In this document: piece after piece, positions 7,521 through 15,761 of the stretch
Layout: each line of letters starts with the position of its first letter
Position numbering within the stretch: the stretch's first letter is position 1
Origin: Enterococcus sp. 9E7_DIV0242
GTDB taxonomy: Bacteria > Bacillota > Bacilli > Lactobacillales > Enterococcaceae
Assembly (NCBI RefSeq): GCF_002140975.2
Contig: NZ_CP147247.1
Coordinates: 1,736,001 to 1,800,000, forward strand
DNA: 64,000 nt
Direction: 5' to 3'
Program-made: the position numbers and the translations under genes
Notes under the pieces: generated by a model
Databases searched by the model: none
Seen by the model: only the letters and a program-made list of their open reading frames with translations
What the model was told of the DNA's origin: nothing

Positions 7521-7676
7521 ATGCAACAAACAATTATTACTGCAATCATTTGGCTTGTTTCGTTTCTTATTGGTCTCGTTGCTCTATACTTCGTTTTAGC
7601 TTTTGGCATTCGAGACGGAATTAACGAATCTGTCCTAGGTAAAAAGATTCGTGATGAACAAAAAACAAAGAAATAA
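7521..7676 (+). CDS. Rightward 51-aa membrane protein, candidate phage moron
   Basis: The ORF starts at ATG 7 bp after GGAGGG and encodes 51 residues. An N-terminal transmembrane helix (residues ~5-30, IITAIIWLVSFLIGLVALYF) is followed by a charged tail (KKIRDEQKTKK). It has its own promoter upstream and a perfect terminator right after, and faces opposite to all neighbours between 16.4 kb and the left edge. This is the build of a lysogenic-conversion 'moron'. Function unknown; superinfection exclusion or a small regulator are possibilities. Confidence 0.7.
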   Translation: MQQTIITAIIWLVSFLIGLVALYFVLAFGIRDGINESVLGKKIRDEQKTKK

Positions 7677-7685
7677 TTTTAGTTT

Positions 7686-7712
7686 CTCTTTAGTTCTCTA
7701 AAGAGTTTTTTT
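7686..7712 (+). terminator. Terminator of the rightward membrane gene
   Basis: Perfect 8-bp arms CTCTTTAG/CTAAAGAG around TTCT, followed by seven T on the plus strand. It overlaps the last codons of the convergent leftward gene. Confidence 0.85.
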
Positions 7713-8367
7713 GTGCCTCGGCTGCTGCTTCCAGTTCCTCGGCTGTCATGATGAGATTAACTTCAATCATTTCAGCGATTGAATGAGTATTACCTCTTAC
7801 ATCCACACGAACATAGCCGTATGAAGTATCAGGTCCTACTACGTTCAGTTGTCCGTCATGCTCAATCAAATCTCCCGGCTTGATCTCGTCAAGTTTCCTT
7901 CCGCGCTTGTGAAAATGCTCTGCACGCTTGAAGAGTGAGATTTCTTCTGCTGTGGCTGCCTTAGAATCAGTCACAGCAATTGAATTACCTGTTGTGTAAG
8001 AATCGAACTTGATGAATATATCAGCTTGTACTTTATACGATTTCACTGACATTCTACCTTCTGATACAGAAATCACTTTGAAGATTTCTCGTTTCCCTGA
8101 AAACTCGAATGAGTAGTACTCCCCGACCTCGAAAGTCTCCTGAGGCTTCTGCTCGTTTTCTTCCTGATCCAAAACAAGCAATAGTTGATTAGTCAACTTC
8201 AAAAGGTCTCCATCGTGACTATTCGGCCAGTCGAATGAAAAATCAGTACACATATAAGCGTGAGTCAGTCGTTCTTTCAAGTGTTTTCTATACCATTTCG
8301 AATCGCCATGGATTTTCGGCATTTTCTCGTTAATAAACTCTTTTCGCTGTTCTTTCTGTTCTGTCAT
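7690..8367 (-). CDS. Hypothetical phage protein, 225 aa
   Basis: A 225-residue soluble protein with an acidic, Ala/Glu-rich C-terminus. The ATG follows GGAGG. A central segment (FEVGEYYSFEF ... FKVISVSEG and later KPGDLIEHDGQLNVVG) looks like repeated small beta-barrel turns, but I do not recognise a family. It belongs to the leftward early/middle gene run. Confidence 0.65.
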   Translation of the reverse strand: MTEQKEQRKEFINEKMPKIHGDSKWYRKHLKERLTHAYMCTDFSFDWPNSHDGDLLKLTNQLLLVLDQEENEQKPQETFEVGEYYSFEFSGKREIFKVISVSEGRMSVKSYKVQADIFIKFDSYTTGNSIAVTDSKAATAEEISLFKRAEHFHKRGRKLDEIKPGDLIEHDGQLNVVGPDTSYGYVRVDVRGNTHSIAEMIEVNLIMTAEELEAAAEAQKNSLEN

Positions 8368-8378
8368 CCCTGTTCCTC

Positions 8379-8567
8379 CTAAAATTTCTTAAGTCGAATA
8401 TTCAATGTACCGTCGCCACAAATATCTATTTCTCGTATCTCAAGTTCATTAAAAGGGAACTCTGTTAATTCGCTTGCCGATACTTCTGCTAAAGAGTATT
8501 TGTTATGATTAACAATATTTACTACAGTTTCAGGGTCTAATATTTCTAATAAATGTTTTATTTTCAT
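8379..8567 (-). CDS. Hypothetical phage protein, 62 aa
   Basis: A 62-residue protein (starts MKIKHLLEILDPETVV) with ATG after GGAGG. No recognised domain. It is set 11 bp before the next gene in the leftward run. Confidence 0.65.
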   Translation of the reverse strand: MKIKHLLEILDPETVVNIVNHNKYSLAEVSASELTEFPFNELEIREIDICGDGTLNIRLKKF

Positions 8568-8620
8568 TTTGTTTCCTCCTTAAGTGGCATGTGCATTTAC
8601 CACACATACCATTATTTTGT

Positions 8621-9649
8621 TTATTTTTCTTCCATTGGTACAATTCCCAAAACAACATAACCAGGTTGCTGGGCGTAATCGGTAATGTATGTGATTTTTA
8701 CTTCTAAACTGTTATCCGTAAACGATCCGCAAGTGTACTCTTGAAGAATGAGAATATCGTCTACTTGATAATCACGATCGTTTTTTCTGATTTCAAACTG
8801 CTTAATACCTGCTCTTACTGCTTCAAGGTATTCAGGCTGTATTTTCAGATATATCTTTTCTCGCTCCTGCTGAACTGTGTAGCCGTGCTTCATCGCTAAC
8901 AGGAATAATTCTTGATGTTCTCCTGATTCAGCAAACCAATCTGTTATTTTTCTAGGAATCACAATGGTTCTATGAATAGTATTTGAGATGAACGATGAGA
9001 AATAATCTGCTGGTAGTGCTTTGTGTTCTGTGCAAATATCAGCCCATTCAGCCACATAAGCAGGAACCTCAACAGTCTTGCTCTGTTCTAAAGAATCCCA
9101 AACGAATTGCTCATATGATCGGTCATCGTTTCGCTTATCAAGTTCAAAGCTGACAGTATTCATCAACGCTGCAATTTTCCCTCTTGCTTCCCAAACTTCT
9201 GCGAAATTATGAGGGATGGTTACACCAGTTTCTTTTTCGATAATCTTCTTTGCGTATGTGTATGTCATGTTTGTCTGTTTGTTATGCCATTCAAATATCG
9301 CAACAAACGTACCAGCATAATGTTTGATAACCGGCTCAAAATCTTCGGCTCCGTGGCAGTCATATTCATCTTCAAGAAATTCTTTTAGTCGCAAAATAAT
9401 TTTTTCTTCAAGGTTATCTCGATCTGCAGTAACGTTCGTTATCTCGTCATAAGCATCAGCTTTCTTCTGCAGCTCTTCCTGCTCGGTGCGGATTTCTTTA
9501 AGTACAGCGATAAATCTTTTCAAATATTCCGCTGCTTTTTTAGTTGCTGGAACATCCGCTTCTGAACAGGCCCAAGCACCATTTATATATTTCATGCATG
9601 TTTCTAGTTCAGATTTATACTTCTTGATTTTTTCCTCTACCTTACTCAT
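8621..9649 (-). CDS. Phage protein, DUF1642-like plus DUF3850-like fusion
   Basis: A 342-residue protein in three parts. First comes an N-terminal coiled-coil-rich region (~1-90). A middle section resembles DUF1642 phage proteins (VPAYVAEWADICTEH ... HGYTVQQ, ~190-265). The C-terminal ~75 residues (YLEAVRAGIKQFEIRKNDRDY) match DUF3850, an ASCH/PUA-like fold thought to bind RNA. DUF3850 is often a separate small protein, so the fusion is notable. GGAGG precedes the ATG, and the start overlaps the stop of the preceding gene. Confidence 0.65.
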   Translation of the reverse strand: MSKVEEKIKKYKSELETCMKYINGAWACSEADVPATKKAAEYLKRFIAVLKEIRTEQEELQKKADAYDEITNVTADRDNLEEKIILRLKEFLEDEYDCHGAEDFEPVIKHYAGTFVAIFEWHNKQTNMTYTYAKKIIEKETGVTIPHNFAEVWEARGKIAALMNTVSFELDKRNDDRSYEQFVWDSLEQSKTVEVPAYVAEWADICTEHKALPADYFSSFISNTIHRTIVIPRKITDWFAESGEHQELFLLAMKHGYTVQQEREKIYLKIQPEYLEAVRAGIKQFEIRKNDRDYQVDDILILQEYTCGSFTDNSLEVKITYITDYAQQPGYVVLGIVPMEEK

Positions 9650-10194
9650 TTCTCAGCCTCCAATAATTCTGGATTTTCGTGTATTCTAGATTTGATTGTC
9701 GACCAATCACATTGATACAACTTAGCGATGGTGTTTATCGATAATCCATGATTCAATAAATCCTGTAATTGATAATTCGGAATCAAATGTCTTTTTTTCA
9801 TTTTTATCCCTTTTCTATTTTTATTCGCCTTGCTTATCTTCTTTTTATGATTATCGCTTAAAATACGCCCTCTATTGTGGTTGCTATTGTGAGCTGAATT
9901 TATAACAACAGCTAAGTTTTCTTTGCGTGCATCAAGTTTGTTTTCATTAACATGATGAATGCTAGCGTGAAAAGGTAATTTAATGCCTAACCAATACTGC
10001 ATCAACAATCTATGGACATGTATCTTAGTTTTTCCTATGCTTACTGCTGGATAACATCCGTGCATATATATTTTCTTTTTTGAAAGCATCGGATAATCCT
10101 GATACCATAAAATAGCTTTGGCTAAATCTGTTTCGTCAACGATACAACTGCATTCATTGATGAAACTAATTTCTTTTTGTGCCTTTATCGTCAT
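9646..10194 (-). CDS. HNH homing-type endonuclease with C-terminal DNA-binding modules
   Basis: This 182-residue protein has an HNH_3-type core (VHRLLMQYW ... SIHHVNENKLDARKENL). A NUMOD3-like stretch follows (LSDNHKKKISKANKNRKGI), then a short helix-turn-helix (GLSINTIAKLYQCDWSTIKSRI). This is the structure of free-standing homing endonucleases that invade phage genomes. It overlaps the YopX-like gene by 29 bp, and the ribosome site (GGTGAT) is weak, as for an inserted gene. Confidence 0.85.
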   Translation of the reverse strand: MTIKAQKEISFINECSCIVDETDLAKAILWYQDYPMLSKKKIYMHGCYPAVSIGKTKIHVHRLLMQYWLGIKLPFHASIHHVNENKLDARKENLAVVINSAHNSNHNRGRILSDNHKKKISKANKNRKGIKMKKRHLIPNYQLQDLLNHGLSINTIAKLYQCDWSTIKSRIHENPELLEAEK

Positions 10195-10534
10195 TTAACA
10201 GATCACCGTCCTCCCATATGTTGCCGATGACTTCATAATCATTTTTGTGATGAATATTTAGAGATGTAGTTGCTGTCCCATCATCAAGTCTGAATTGACA
10301 ATACTTATCACTCCACACAACAAGGGCTATAATCCCACCAAAGCGAACGTAATCTTTTTCATAAATCTCCACACCATTCGTGTCTTTTAAGCCTGTGTAT
10401 TGCATGAGCTTAATTTCTTTAGAATCATACCAATCACTATCATATTTGATTGAGCCATCATTTAAATTTATTAAATCTGGATCTTCAAACATTCCATAAT
10501 CATTATGAAAACATCGAAACTTAATTTGTCTCAT
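10166..10534 (-). CDS. YopX-family phage protein
   Basis: A 122-residue YopX-family protein. The family hallmark is visible: IKFRCFHND at the start and LMQYTGLKDTNGVEIYEKDYV in the middle, then a small barrel ending near VIGNIWED. The role is unknown, but it is common in temperate Firmicutes phages. The ATG is 9 bp after GGAG and overlaps the stop of the upstream gene. Confidence 0.85.
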   Translation of the reverse strand: MRQIKFRCFHNDYGMFEDPDLINLNDGSIKYDSDWYDSKEIKLMQYTGLKDTNGVEIYEKDYVRFGGIIALVVWSDKYCQFRLDDGTATTSLNIHHKNDYEVIGNIWEDGDLLNDDKGTKRN

Positions 10535-10827
10535 TCCGCTTCACTCCTCATAAACTTATGCACGCTATCATCAAACATATCGTCAAAGGCTGCTTTTGCT
10601 TCTGAGGTATCAACTTCCGCTGTAACCTCTAAGCCCCATTCACAAAATTCTCTCAACACCTCGAACTCTTCTGCATCATTGAATTTTCGATAGTTTTCAG
10701 CTACATCCTCCGGCAATTCTGCCCCGAAGTGTTCCCAGCCAAATCGGGTAAAAATTAAGAACGGCGGGTTCTTTTCGGTGTGCAACTTCTTAAGATAATT
10801 TAATACTACTTTTTGATGTTCTTTCAT
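10531..10827 (-). CDS. Hypothetical phage protein, 98 aa
   Basis: An acidic 98-residue protein ending in RSEAE. It overlaps its neighbours by four bases on both sides. The 16 bases spanning its 3' junction are identical to those at its 5' junction (the end of the previous gene). No family recognised. Confidence 0.65.
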   Translation of the reverse strand: MKEHQKVVLNYLKKLHTEKNPPFLIFTRFGWEHFGAELPEDVAENYRKFNDAEEFEVLREFCEWGLEVTAEVDTSEAKAAFDDMFDDSVHKFMRSEAE

Positions 10828-11126
10828 TCCGCTTCACTCTCCAAATAGTAAATCCTATCAGTTATTGCTGATTCTCCTGTAACGTATAATTTCATGTTGA
10901 TCCAGTAATTTTTCTTGATATTGAAAATCAACTCGTCTTTATAGTTCACAAACCACTCGTTTGTTACAATTTTTCTGCCTTCTTTATCCATGAACATTAA
11001 AGGATTCGACGTACATGCAAATGCTCTGACTAGTTTTCCGTCTACCACATCACCACAATTATTTTTAGCTTTATCAGCTGTATAAATCGATCTTAGGTGT
11101 TCAGCGTCTCTGATTCTTTGTATCAT
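10824..11126 (-). CDS. Hypothetical phage protein, 100 aa
   Basis: A 100-residue protein ending in ESEAE, with four-base overlaps to both neighbours. Its end shares a 16-bp sequence with the end of the next gene. No domain recognised. Confidence 0.65.
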   Translation of the reverse strand: MIQRIRDAEHLRSIYTADKAKNNCGDVVDGKLVRAFACTSNPLMFMDKEGRKIVTNEWFVNYKDELIFNIKKNYWINMKLYVTGESAITDRIYYLESEAE

Positions 11127-11488
11127 TCAATCGTCCTCCGTCCTCTTTTACCTAGCTCGAACCCTCTTGCGACTCGCCACTCAAACCACGCGCTCGAACT
11201 CTTGATACCTGCTGCATCTTTGATTTCATCGACCGTGTAACCAATTTGTCGAAGCGCTTGATATTCTCCATGCGAAAATTTAGTAAGTTCGATTTTTATT
11301 GGATGCGATACAGCCATCAACGGACTGCCGATGATTTTGCCTATATCTTCAATACGTTTGATTCTGTCTTGATCGCCCGACTCCATCCAGTCGTTATTAG
11401 GACCCATTAAGTCAAGCAGCTCTCTTCTCAATTCTTTGAAATGTTGCTTTTTATATCTTGCGTTGCTGAATGTAACTGAGCTTGTCAT
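11123..11488 (-). CDS. Hypothetical phage protein with HTH-like segment
   Basis: A 121-residue protein. The stretch SHGEYQALRQIGYTVDEIKDAAGI could form a helix-turn-helix, and the C-terminus is basic (GKRGRRTIE). The ATG follows GGAGGG. Probably a small regulator or DNA-binding accessory protein; not assigned. Confidence 0.6.
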   Translation of the reverse strand: MTSSVTFSNARYKKQHFKELRRELLDLMGPNNDWMESGDQDRIKRIEDIGKIIGSPLMAVSHPIKIELTKFSHGEYQALRQIGYTVDEIKDAAGIKSSSAWFEWRVARGFELGKRGRRTIE

Positions 11489-11499
11489 GTGATCCCTCC

Positions 11500-11997
11500 T
11501 TAAAATGGCAAGTCATCATCTGAGATATCGATGTCGCTACCACTGAACTTCGGAACTTCCGTACCCGGTAACATTCCTTGTGCTCCATGTGCTTGTTGGA
11601 AGCTCTCCGGCGTGTTCTGTTGTTGTGTTTGGCTAAATCCCTGTGAAGTTCCTTCCACGCCTCTCTGCTCATTCTGTGAGCGAGATTCTAACAGTTGGAA
11701 ATTATCGACTACAACCTCAGTAACGTAAACTCTTTGACCTTGCGGATTGTCATATGATCTTGTCTGTATTCTGCCAACTACTCCAAGTAACGTACCCTTA
11801 CGGGCATAGTTTGCTAAAGTCTCAGCTGGTTTACGCCAGATAACACAATTGATGAAATCCGCCTCACGATTTCCACTTGCATTCGTGAAGTTTCTGTTTA
11901 CTGCTAGTGTGAAAGTAGCGACTGCTGAGCCGCTACTTGTATATCGTAAATCGGGATCTTTGGTGAGACGTCCGACTAGAACAACATTGTTAATCAT
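11500..11997 (-). CDS. ssb: Phage single-stranded DNA-binding protein
   Basis: A 165-residue SSB with a typical OB fold at residues 1-110 ([37 protein letters not shown]). A Gln/Ser-rich linker follows, and the acidic tip ends DDDLPF, which recruits replication and repair partners. It protects ssDNA in phage replication and fits beside the annealing protein and initiator genes. It overlaps the upstream gene by 8 bp. Confidence 0.95.
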   Translation of the reverse strand: MINNVVLVGRLTKDPDLRYTSSGSAVATFTLAVNRNFTNASGNREADFINCVIWRKPAETLANYARKGTLLGVVGRIQTRSYDNPQGQRVYVTEVVVDNFQLLESRSQNEQRGVEGTSQGFSQTQQQNTPESFQQAHGAQGMLPGTEVPKFSGSDIDISDDDLPF

Positions 11998-12427
11998 ATT
12001 TTTCCACGCTCCTTGAAATTCTGCTGTAGTACCGTTTCGTAGCCTTCTTTTTACCCATTAACGAATTTTCTCGTATTGGGGAAAATTGTCCTGTTCCCAA
12101 AAATGGAATACCGTACCAAGGCGCTAATATCTTGACAACCTTTTCAAACCAATCTGAATCGCCTGATTCAAGCGCCTTCGTTGCTTTTGCAATCGCAAGT
12201 TGCTTAGTAGCTGCGGAAGATACTCGATAACCAGAAACAGCATCAAAAATTATATATTCCCCGTTTTCTTTTCGATAGCAAATTTTCATACCGTGAAAAT
12301 CGTATAAATAAACTGCTGATACTTTTTCTACATCCACGTTTTTCAGCTCTAACATATGCCAAAACTCAGTACATTTTTTGCTTGGTTTCCTGATCCACGT
12401 CCGTATTTCTGAATTTATATAATTCAC
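11990..12427 (-). CDS. Hypothetical phage protein, 145 aa
   Basis: A 145-residue basic protein starting at GTG behind AGGGAG. No family recognised. It sits between the initiator and ssb genes, so a replication accessory role is possible but unsupported. Confidence 0.6.
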   Translation of the reverse strand: MNYINSEIRTWIRKPSKKCTEFWHMLELKNVDVEKVSAVYLYDFHGMKICYRKENGEYIIFDAVSGYRVSSAATKQLAIAKATKALESGDSDWFEKVVKILAPWYGIPFLGTGQFSPIRENSLMGKKKATKRYYSRISRSVEKYD

Positions 12428-12428
12428 T

Positions 12429-13337
12429 TTAATCTCTCCCTCTGCGGTTTAGAAAGTCTTCCATCTGCTTATCTATCTTTGCTTGCTGTTCTGCAGATAG
12501 TTTTTCCTCTGGTACAGGATTAGCTATCGAATCAGGTATCTTCTCTTGTCTGATTGGCTGTCGGTTACTAAATACTCGTTGTGGTAACTGATTGTCTCGT
12601 TTAGCCCACTGTCTGATTGTTGCTAAATAATTTTTGTAGCTCTTGCCTGTAGAAGCACAGTAGCCAGAAACTTTTTCTATCCGCTGCTCCCAATCATTTG
12701 GGAACTCTTCTTTTAGTTTCTCCATGTCTTGATCTGACAAAAGAACGTTTTTATATTCGCCATATTTATGACGGGTAGGTTTAGGCTTCTGTTTTTTAGA
12801 AGCCGTTTCCCCTATCTCTTTATCTAACCTATCCTTACTCTTACCTAACTCTAACCTAACCTGTGTATCCAGACTGTATCCATCGTGTACACATTCCTTA
12901 TTTACCAAGGGTTCAGAGGCTTCCGGCGTAACTTCTGACCTTCCTTGACTATTCTGTTCATTTTTTTCGGATACATCCTGTATACATTCCGTATCCATGA
13001 TTTGATATCTGTTATTTTTATCAACTGAAAGTCGCTCTTTTTCTTCAAAAAACATTGTTTTGTTGTACCGGTCTTTTTGTATATAATTATGGATTTTCCA
13101 ATCCTTGATAACCACTACACCAGATTCAAACGGTATAATAAATTGCTTTGCTGTCAATAGTTTTAAATCGTCTTCGCTAGCTCCTATTTTTCTTCTGATT
13201 GTTTTCGCATTTCCAAGGAAGCCGTCATCATCGGCTTCCATATTGAGATGAAAATATAAACATTGAGCTGAAAGCGGCATATCTAAAAACAGGTCTGTAT
13301 CCGTTATTTTTTTACTAAACATTCTACGCTGTGCCAC
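12429..13337 (-). CDS. Phage replication initiator / helicase-loader protein (DnaD-like)
   Basis: A 302-residue phage replisome-organiser type protein. The N-terminal part (AQRRMFSKKITDTDLFLDMPLS ... in outline) is the usual winged-helix opening of these proteins. A low-complexity linker (~115-185) contains repeat-like DNA, and the C-terminal segment around YKNYLATIRQWAKRD is the conserved phage replication tail. I chose GTG at 13337 because AGGAGG is 9 bp upstream. The ATG at 13346 abuts that site. Confidence 0.8.
   Translation of the reverse strand: MAQRRMFSKKITDTDLFLDMPLSAQCLYFHLNMEADDDGFLGNAKTIRRKIGASEDDLKLLTAKQFIIPFESGVVVIKDWKIHNYIQKDRYNKTMFFEEKERLSVDKNNRYQIMDTECIQDVSEKNEQNSQGRSEVTPEASEPLVNKECVHDGYSLDTQVRLELGKSKDRLDKEIGETASKKQKPKPTRHKYGEYKNVLLSDQDMEKLKEEFPNDWEQRIEKVSGYCASTGKSYKNYLATIRQWAKRDNQLPQRVFSNRQPIRQEKIPDSIANPVPEEKLSAEQQAKIDKQMEDFLNRRGRD
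12820..12998. other. Candidate phage replication origin (iterons inside the initiator gene)
   Basis: The linker-coding part of the initiator gene holds repeated words. GGATAC / GTATCC occurs at least four times (about 12,866-12,885 and 12,968-12,996), with GTATACAGGATGTATCC-type dyads. Next to them runs a purine-rich tract of GGTTAG/GGTAAG/GGATAGG repeats. Origins embedded in the initiator gene are known for lambdoid and many Firmicutes phages. Inference. Confidence 0.45.
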
Positions 13338-14028
13338 TCTCTTCATCCTCCTGTAATTCTTTTGCTTGTCTCTTAGTCATTAGTCCTAATCGGACTAGCG
13401 TTTCTTCCTTCAATTTGATTGGCGCTACATGGTAATGCTTCATAAACTCAGTTAATCCTCGCCAGTGAATTTCGTTGTGATGTTCTCGGCAAAGACAAAT
13501 GAATTTAGATTTCAAGTGGTTCACATTTCGCCTATTGTTACCCATTCCGACAAATCCAATTGCGTGATGGATATCAGAGTGTTCTTGTCTGCAGACCGCG
13601 CATTGTCGGGTCCTGATTGCGCAGAACATCTGCCAATTGATCGTTTCTTCCAAAGGCTCATAGCCATTCGAGAAAGGCACACACTCTTGAAACATGAAAG
13701 CGATTAGGTACTTGATATAGAGCGTTGCTATCTCTATGCTTGTATTACTCAAAGAGAACTCTATGCCTGTTTCGTATTCAAATTCAAACTTTGTTTTTGC
13801 TTTAGCCCACCCAAGCGGATAACCAAAATGATTGTCAATTTCTCTCAGCATCGCATAAGCCATATTTCGTTGTTCAGGTTGTATTTCACGTTGATCTGAT
13901 ATATTTACCTCAACAAGCGGCTGCGCTCCGTCTGACAGCGTTAGAATCCTTCTCAGCTCCGATTCATTATCAAGGGAAAGAGTAATTTCTTTCCCTGATA
14001 TTTTGGTTACTTTTCCGAATAGTTTCAT
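13324..14028 (-). CDS. Putative HNHc nuclease (phage recombination module)
   Basis: A 234-residue protein of the phage 'HNHc_6' type. A C-terminal zinc/HNH core is visible: CAVCRQEHSDIHHAIG, then CLCREHHNEIHWRG, with paired cysteines and histidines. Family members sit beside annealing proteins and probably act in phage recombination or branch resolution. It overlaps both neighbours slightly, as expected for translational coupling. Confidence 0.8.
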   Translation of the reverse strand: MKLFGKVTKISGKEITLSLDNESELRRILTLSDGAQPLVEVNISDQREIQPEQRNMAYAMLREIDNHFGYPLGWAKAKTKFEFEYETGIEFSLSNTSIEIATLYIKYLIAFMFQECVPFSNGYEPLEETINWQMFCAIRTRQCAVCRQEHSDIHHAIGFVGMGNNRRNVNHLKSKFICLCREHHNEIHWRGLTEFMKHYHVAPIKLKEETLVRLGLMTKRQAKELQEDEESGTA

Positions 14029-14768
14029 TGTTCATCAACTGGATTCTTGTACTGCTCTTCAAGCCAATTCATACCACGTTTTAACGTTCCCAAGTCTCCC
14101 TTGGTCCACTTAAAATCATCAGCGGTAATTTTAGCGGTCTCAGTTAAGAGAGTCAGCGCTTCATCAGCTGTTTTCTCGTACTTAGATGCAAGCTTTTCCA
14201 ATGCACCATGAAAGATTTTTTTACTTCTTTCGCTTGCTAAGTCCAACATAGAGATATCTTCCGGCATGTCTTCTCCGGCATAAATATAGAGACCTAAACC
14301 AAACATAGCCAAGTTCTTTACAAGACAACGCATGAGCGCTTTATTGATATCGAACATGGTTGCTGCTTCAACAGTTCTGTCTGTTTCCCCGTTTTTCACA
14401 TTCTTGTTTTGTTCCGGGTCCCATTCCCAGTTTGCAACTTTATATGTGTATGAGCTATCTTTCATCGCTTTGTTGGCACTATCCATAACCGGTAGCCACA
14501 TTTCATGTGTTTGATTTTTAATAGTTACTTGCGTAAAAACCATATATCCTGTTTGTGGATCGTATAGATATGGCATTTTTGTAATTTCGTCACGTTCAAT
14601 TTTGTACGTTGCATCTGGATATCTTTTGCATACTTCCGCCCATGCCCACGCCCAAGATAGATAAGTGAGGTTGTTTTTCTTTTCAACTACATTTTTTACA
14701 TCAATCTGATAAAGCACATTAAAAATGTGGTTTTCTGCTACTTCAAATTCTTGTTTTTTCTCAGCCAT
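14025..14768 (-). CDS. Sak3-type single-strand annealing protein (DUF1071)
   Basis: A 247-residue protein of the DUF1071 / Sak3 group of phage annealing recombinases, related to Rad52-like proteins. Hallmarks are NNLTYLSWAWAWAEVCKRYPDA in outline and the VEAATMFDINKALMRCLVKNLAMFGLG region. It anneals complementary ssDNA during phage recombination with the SSB encoded downstream. The start at 14768 is chosen because GGAGG is 8 bp upstream. An ATG at 14792 is also open. Confidence 0.85.
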   Translation of the reverse strand: MAEKKQEFEVAENHIFNVLYQIDVKNVVEKKNNLTYLSWAWAWAEVCKRYPDATYKIERDEITKMPYLYDPQTGYMVFTQVTIKNQTHEMWLPVMDSANKAMKDSSYTYKVANWEWDPEQNKNVKNGETDRTVEAATMFDINKALMRCLVKNLAMFGLGLYIYAGEDMPEDISMLDLASERSKKIFHGALEKLASKYEKTADEALTLLTETAKITADDFKWTKGDLGTLKRGMNWLEEQYKNPVDEQ

Positions 14769-15018
14769 TCGCATAGCCTCCATATCGTTCATAAACTTCT
14801 GAGCCAGTCCCGATCAAATCCATAGAGACATAGTTCTCGTTTGTTGCTAGCTCTTCCAGAAAATCTTCCATTTCCCCGTCGGGGACAAAGGCGCGATGAT
14901 CCGCTACTTCTCTTTTACTTGCGTCGATCCTTCTGAATACGACATCAAAATAAATAGTCATATCATTCTTATAGATTTCTCTACCGTGATAGTCTTCTAG
15001 CACTTCTACTTCATACAT
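14761..15018 (-). CDS. Hypothetical phage protein, 85 aa
   Basis: An acidic 85-residue protein with an AGGA site before ATG. No family recognised. It lies at the head of the recombination module. Confidence 0.6.
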   Translation of the reverse strand: MYEVEVLEDYHGREIYKNDMTIYFDVVFRRIDASKREVADHRAFVPDGEMEDFLEELATNENYVSMDLIGTGSEVYERYGGYANG

Positions 15019-15075
15019 GATTGATTTTTCCTTTCTATTCGTGATAGAATGGACGAAAGAATAATTGTCTATGTC

Positions 15076-15600
15076 TCAGACCTTGCTTGCCGGCGTGTCT
15101 GAGGCTTTTTCTTTTCTCCACTCACTCGCTATTTTTGATACTGTCCGCTTATTTACGCTAAAGGCGGTCGCTATTGTTAGATACGTGATTTCTGACAATG
15201 TAGTTAGATACAAAATCGCATCTTTCTCTCTGTCAGATAGCTTCTTATGCCCTCTAGCATCCCTGAGTTTCATTCTGTTTGCGTGTTCAATATTCTCCTT
15301 CGGAGTAACCCATTCAAGGTTATCAAGCAGATTATTCAGCTTATCCCCATCCTTATGGTTGACTTGACTTTTTGCTAAATCTATACCAAGAAATGCTTCT
15401 GCCACTAACCGATGGACCTGCTTGGTTTTTGTCTCCCTATCTATTTTGAGATTAACCACTTCATAACCCCATTGATTAACACGCGTTTTTAAAATTGTAG
15501 CTTTTGCCGTTAACAAGGATTTGACTCTCCCTTTTGATGAAATCTGATACGAGAATCTTTCTTTTCCATCATGCTTCACATAGCGCCATTCTTCTTCCAT
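15076..15600 (-). CDS. NUMOD4/HNH homing-type endonuclease
   Basis: A 174-residue protein. A NUMOD4 opening (EEEWRYVKHDG ... YQISSKGRVKSL) is followed by an HNH_3 core (VHRLVAEAFLG ... VNHKDGDKLNNLLDNLEWVT) and a helix-turn-helix (SEITYLTIATAFSVNKRTVSKI). It is a free-standing homing endonuclease lying between early genes. The start at 15600 is set by AAGGAGGG 7 bp upstream. The longer frame to 15624 would overlap the preceding small gene. Confidence 0.9.
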   Translation of the reverse strand: MEEEWRYVKHDGKERFSYQISSKGRVKSLLTAKATILKTRVNQWGYEVVNLKIDRETKTKQVHRLVAEAFLGIDLAKSQVNHKDGDKLNNLLDNLEWVTPKENIEHANRMKLRDARGHKKLSDREKDAILYLTTLSEITYLTIATAFSVNKRTVSKIASEWRKEKASDTPASKV

Positions 15601-15613
15601 CCATGTTCCCTCC

Positions 15614-15748
15614 TTACTTGACAATTGCGATCAAATTACATATTAGGGAAATGATTAACGCTATGAACAACAGATATCCAATCGCTTGTAACCGTCTGAT
15701 TTTATATAGCGGTTTGTTTGCTATTGCTGCTAGTCCTTTTTTGTTCAT
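15614..15748 (-). CDS. Small phage membrane protein, 44 aa
   Basis: An ORF of 44 codons with GGAGG 6 bp before ATG. A basic N-terminus (KPLYKIRRLQ) precedes one transmembrane helix (YLLFIALIISLICNLIAIV). The stop TAA is part of the next gene's ribosome site. Function unknown. Confidence 0.65.
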   Translation of the reverse strand: MNKKGLAAIANKPLYKIRRLQAIGYLLFIALIISLICNLIAIVK

Positions 15749-15761
15749 GTGATGCCTCCTA

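Noticed and set aside
6636..7529. Longer methyltransferase starting at 7529
   Set aside because: The extra N-terminal residues are unlike the family, and the stretch coincides with the promoter of the rightward small gene.
11451..11672. Frame of 73 codons overlapping ssb
   Set aside because: Embedded in the ssb coding region in another frame with basic, low-complexity sequence; a shadow.
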